Positions 5,397 to 6,181 of a stretch of DNA of 6,181 bases are shown here, piece by piece. The notes under the pieces were generated by a model. It did not search any database and was not told the DNA's origin. It was given only the letters and a program-made list of their open reading frames with translations. Made by a program: the position numbers and the translations under genes. The DNA comes from Eubacterium sp. AM49-13BH (GTDB lineage: Bacteria; Bacillota; Clostridia; Lachnospirales; Lachnospiraceae). The stretch spans positions 1-6,181 of the forward strand of contig NZ_QSEK01000061.1 of the NCBI RefSeq assembly GCF_003464165.1. The letters run 5' to 3'. How positions within the stretch are numbered: position 1 is the first letter of the stretch; each line of letters begins with the position of its first letter.

Positions 5397-5434
5397 GTAA
5401 TAAATGTGCTGTCAGAGTTTGTAAGAGTGTTTTT
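5397..5434 (-). promoter_or_regulatory. Motif copy 3 and putative promoter of the nrdG-nrdD-kinase operon
   Basis: Leftward, CACTCTTACAAACTCTGACAG contains two direct 10-bp half-sites (ACTCTTACAA and ACTCTGACAG, eight of ten bases shared). The plus-strand form TCAGAGTTTGTAAGAGTGTT (5412-5431) equals copy 1 base for base. TTACAA (5424-5419) may act as the -35, with TATTAC (5402-5397) 16 bp further as a -10. The nrdG ribosome binding site follows about 17 bases later. A regulator that binds the tandem half-sites beside the polymerase is an alternative or additional reading. Confidence 0.62.
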
Positions 5435-5476
5435 GTATGTCCTATTCTGAAAAATACACCACAAATATTTTTTGAA

Positions 5477-5517
5477 TTTACAATATATAGATTTTTTTGC
5501 ATTATGCATATATAATG
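5477..5517 (+). promoter_or_regulatory. Putative promoter and inverted-repeat operator of the HTH gene
   Basis: TTTACA (5477-5482) and CATTAT (5500-5505) are 17 bp apart; a perfect TATAAT at 5511-5516 is a competing -10 without a clear -35. CATTAT (5500-5505) and ATAATG (5512-5517) form an inverted repeat around six bases that covers both -10 candidates. This could be an autoregulatory operator. It differs from the leftward CACTCTTACAAACT motif, so the two sites would need separate readers or separate modes. Confidence 0.45.
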
Positions 5518-5557
5518 TATTCATTAAGGAAATTATGTACAAAGGGAGGGTATTACA

Positions 5558-6034
5558 TTGAACGACAACTATACTCAGTATAATTCAGATAGTATTTACA
5601 AATTTCTAGATGAAGATGACGCATCTGAAGCAATAGATTTTATAAAAGATCCAAGTAATTTTCGAACTTTCAATGAAGGGCTTTCAGAAATAATGATTAA
5701 AAAAGGCTATATCTCTGACAGTACAGCGCCAGATGAAATATCGCAAATATTATATAAAAAACTTACAGACATTGGCTCCTCCCTCTCATTAAATACCATT
5801 AGTTCATGGATTAAAGGTGACCATCGCCCAAAAGTTGAAGCAGGATACAGAAAAAATATTTATGAAATATGTTATGCATTAAACCTTACTTTTAATGAAA
5901 CAATATGGTTTTTTCATCATGTTTACTACGATAGGGCTTTTAATTGTCATACAATAGATGAATCGGTATATTATTATTGTTTAAAAAACAATATAGCTTA
6001 TAAAGATTCTCTTGACATAATAAAAAGAAATTGA
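5558..6034 (+). CDS. HTH-type putative transcriptional regulator (158 aa), TTG start
   Basis: This is divergent from the nrdG operon. The start codon is TTG at 5558-5560, chosen because GGGAGGG lies seven bases upstream and no ATG fits. Residues 1-50 form an acidic region of unclear role. Residues about 60-110 resemble an Xre/lambda-repressor-like helix-turn-helix, with SLNTISSWIKGDHRPK (77-92) as the likely recognition segment, followed by helices with YEICYALNLTFNETIWFF. The remaining helical part (RAFNCHTIDESVYYYCLKNN) is reminiscent of C-terminal regions in clostridial proteins of the same general architecture, but I cannot name the family. No enzyme, membrane or ligand-binding domain is visible. 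Its position makes it the natural candidate to bind the motif in front of the three leftward units, which is inference. The final ten codons and the stop are duplicated downstream in an 87-bp tandem repeat, so the natural C-terminus may be longer or altered. Confidence 0.72.
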   Translation: MNDNYTQYNSDSIYKFLDEDDASEAIDFIKDPSNFRTFNEGLSEIMIKKGYISDSTAPDEISQILYKKLTDIGSSLSLNTISSWIKGDHRPKVEAGYRKNIYEICYALNLTFNETIWFFHHVYYDRAFNCHTIDESVYYYCLKNNIAYKDSLDIIKRN

Positions 6035-6177
6035 AAATTCGCCAGACATCCACTTCTTCTTATGAAGAAACATCAAACTATACATTATTTAGATTCTCTT
6101 GACATAATAAAAAGAAATTGAAAATTCGCCAGACATCCACTTCTTCTTATGAAGAAACATCAAACTATACATTATTT
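6004..6177. repeat. Perfect 87-bp tandem duplication (two copies) covering the 3' end of the HTH gene
   Basis: Bases 6004-6090 are repeated without mismatch at 6091-6177. Each unit holds the last codons of the HTH gene (DSLDIIKRN and stop) followed by a noncoding tail. Each unit also contains a small hairpin, TTCTTC-TTAT-GAAGAA (6054-6069 and 6141-6156), with no U-tract. The unit is a multiple of three, but copy 2 follows the stop of copy 1 and is not translated with it. The window ends four bases after copy 2, so the true copy number is unknown, and an assembly artefact at a contig end is possible. Confidence 0.9.
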
Positions 6178-6181
6178 ATAC

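Noticed and set aside
6004..6177. CRISPR array
   Set aside because: There are only two adjacent 87-bp copies with no spacers between them, and the unit contains coding sequence.
1..6181. Complete circular element
   Set aside because: The first and last bases share no overlap; the terminal repeat is tandem at one end only.

Overview
The window looks like low-GC, AT-rich DNA from an anaerobic Bacillota, most likely a clostridial or Lachnospiraceae-type gut or rumen organism. The support is strong GGAGG-type ribosome binding sites, an oxygen-sensitive class III ribonucleotide reductase, and general codon and protein flavour. This is inference, and no marker gene fixes the taxon. Nothing in the sequence proves whether it is core chromosome, prophage or another mobile element.

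Layout, right to left, because all genes except the last are on the minus strand. (1) A rightward-facing HTH-type regulator with a TTG start (5558-6034) has its 3' end caught in an 87-bp tandem duplication that runs to the window edge. (2) A divergent operon follows: nrdG (radical-SAM activase, start at 5366), then nrdD (class III ribonucleotide reductase without an ATP-cone, broken by a one-base frameshift near 4274), then a soluble Ser/Thr protein kinase whose start overlaps the nrdD stop. The operon ends in a strong rho-independent terminator (2188-2227). (3) A second unit holds a DEDDh 3'-5' exonuclease and a dTMP/dNMP-kinase-like P-loop enzyme. (4) A third unit holds three tiny genes missed by ordinary length cut-offs: a 42-aa basic peptide, an 88-aa glycine-zipper membrane peptide, and a second, near-identical 42-aa basic peptide.

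An almost identical motif, CACTCTTACAAACT on the minus strand, sits once in front of each of the three leftward units (at about 5416, 2166 and 780). Each time it has the same orientation and lies just upstream of a -10-like hexamer. In two copies it resolves into two direct half-sites (ACTCT) exactly 10 bp apart. This ties the three units into one putative regulon, with the divergent HTH gene as the obvious candidate regulator.

Taken together, the genes make deoxynucleotides anaerobically (NrdD/NrdG), phosphorylate dNMPs, degrade nucleic acid ends, phosphorylate proteins, and produce small membrane and basic peptides. A phage-type nucleotide-metabolism module or a defence/conflict island would both fit. 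The co-regulated combination does not match any named system I recognise. The function of the system as a whole is inference.
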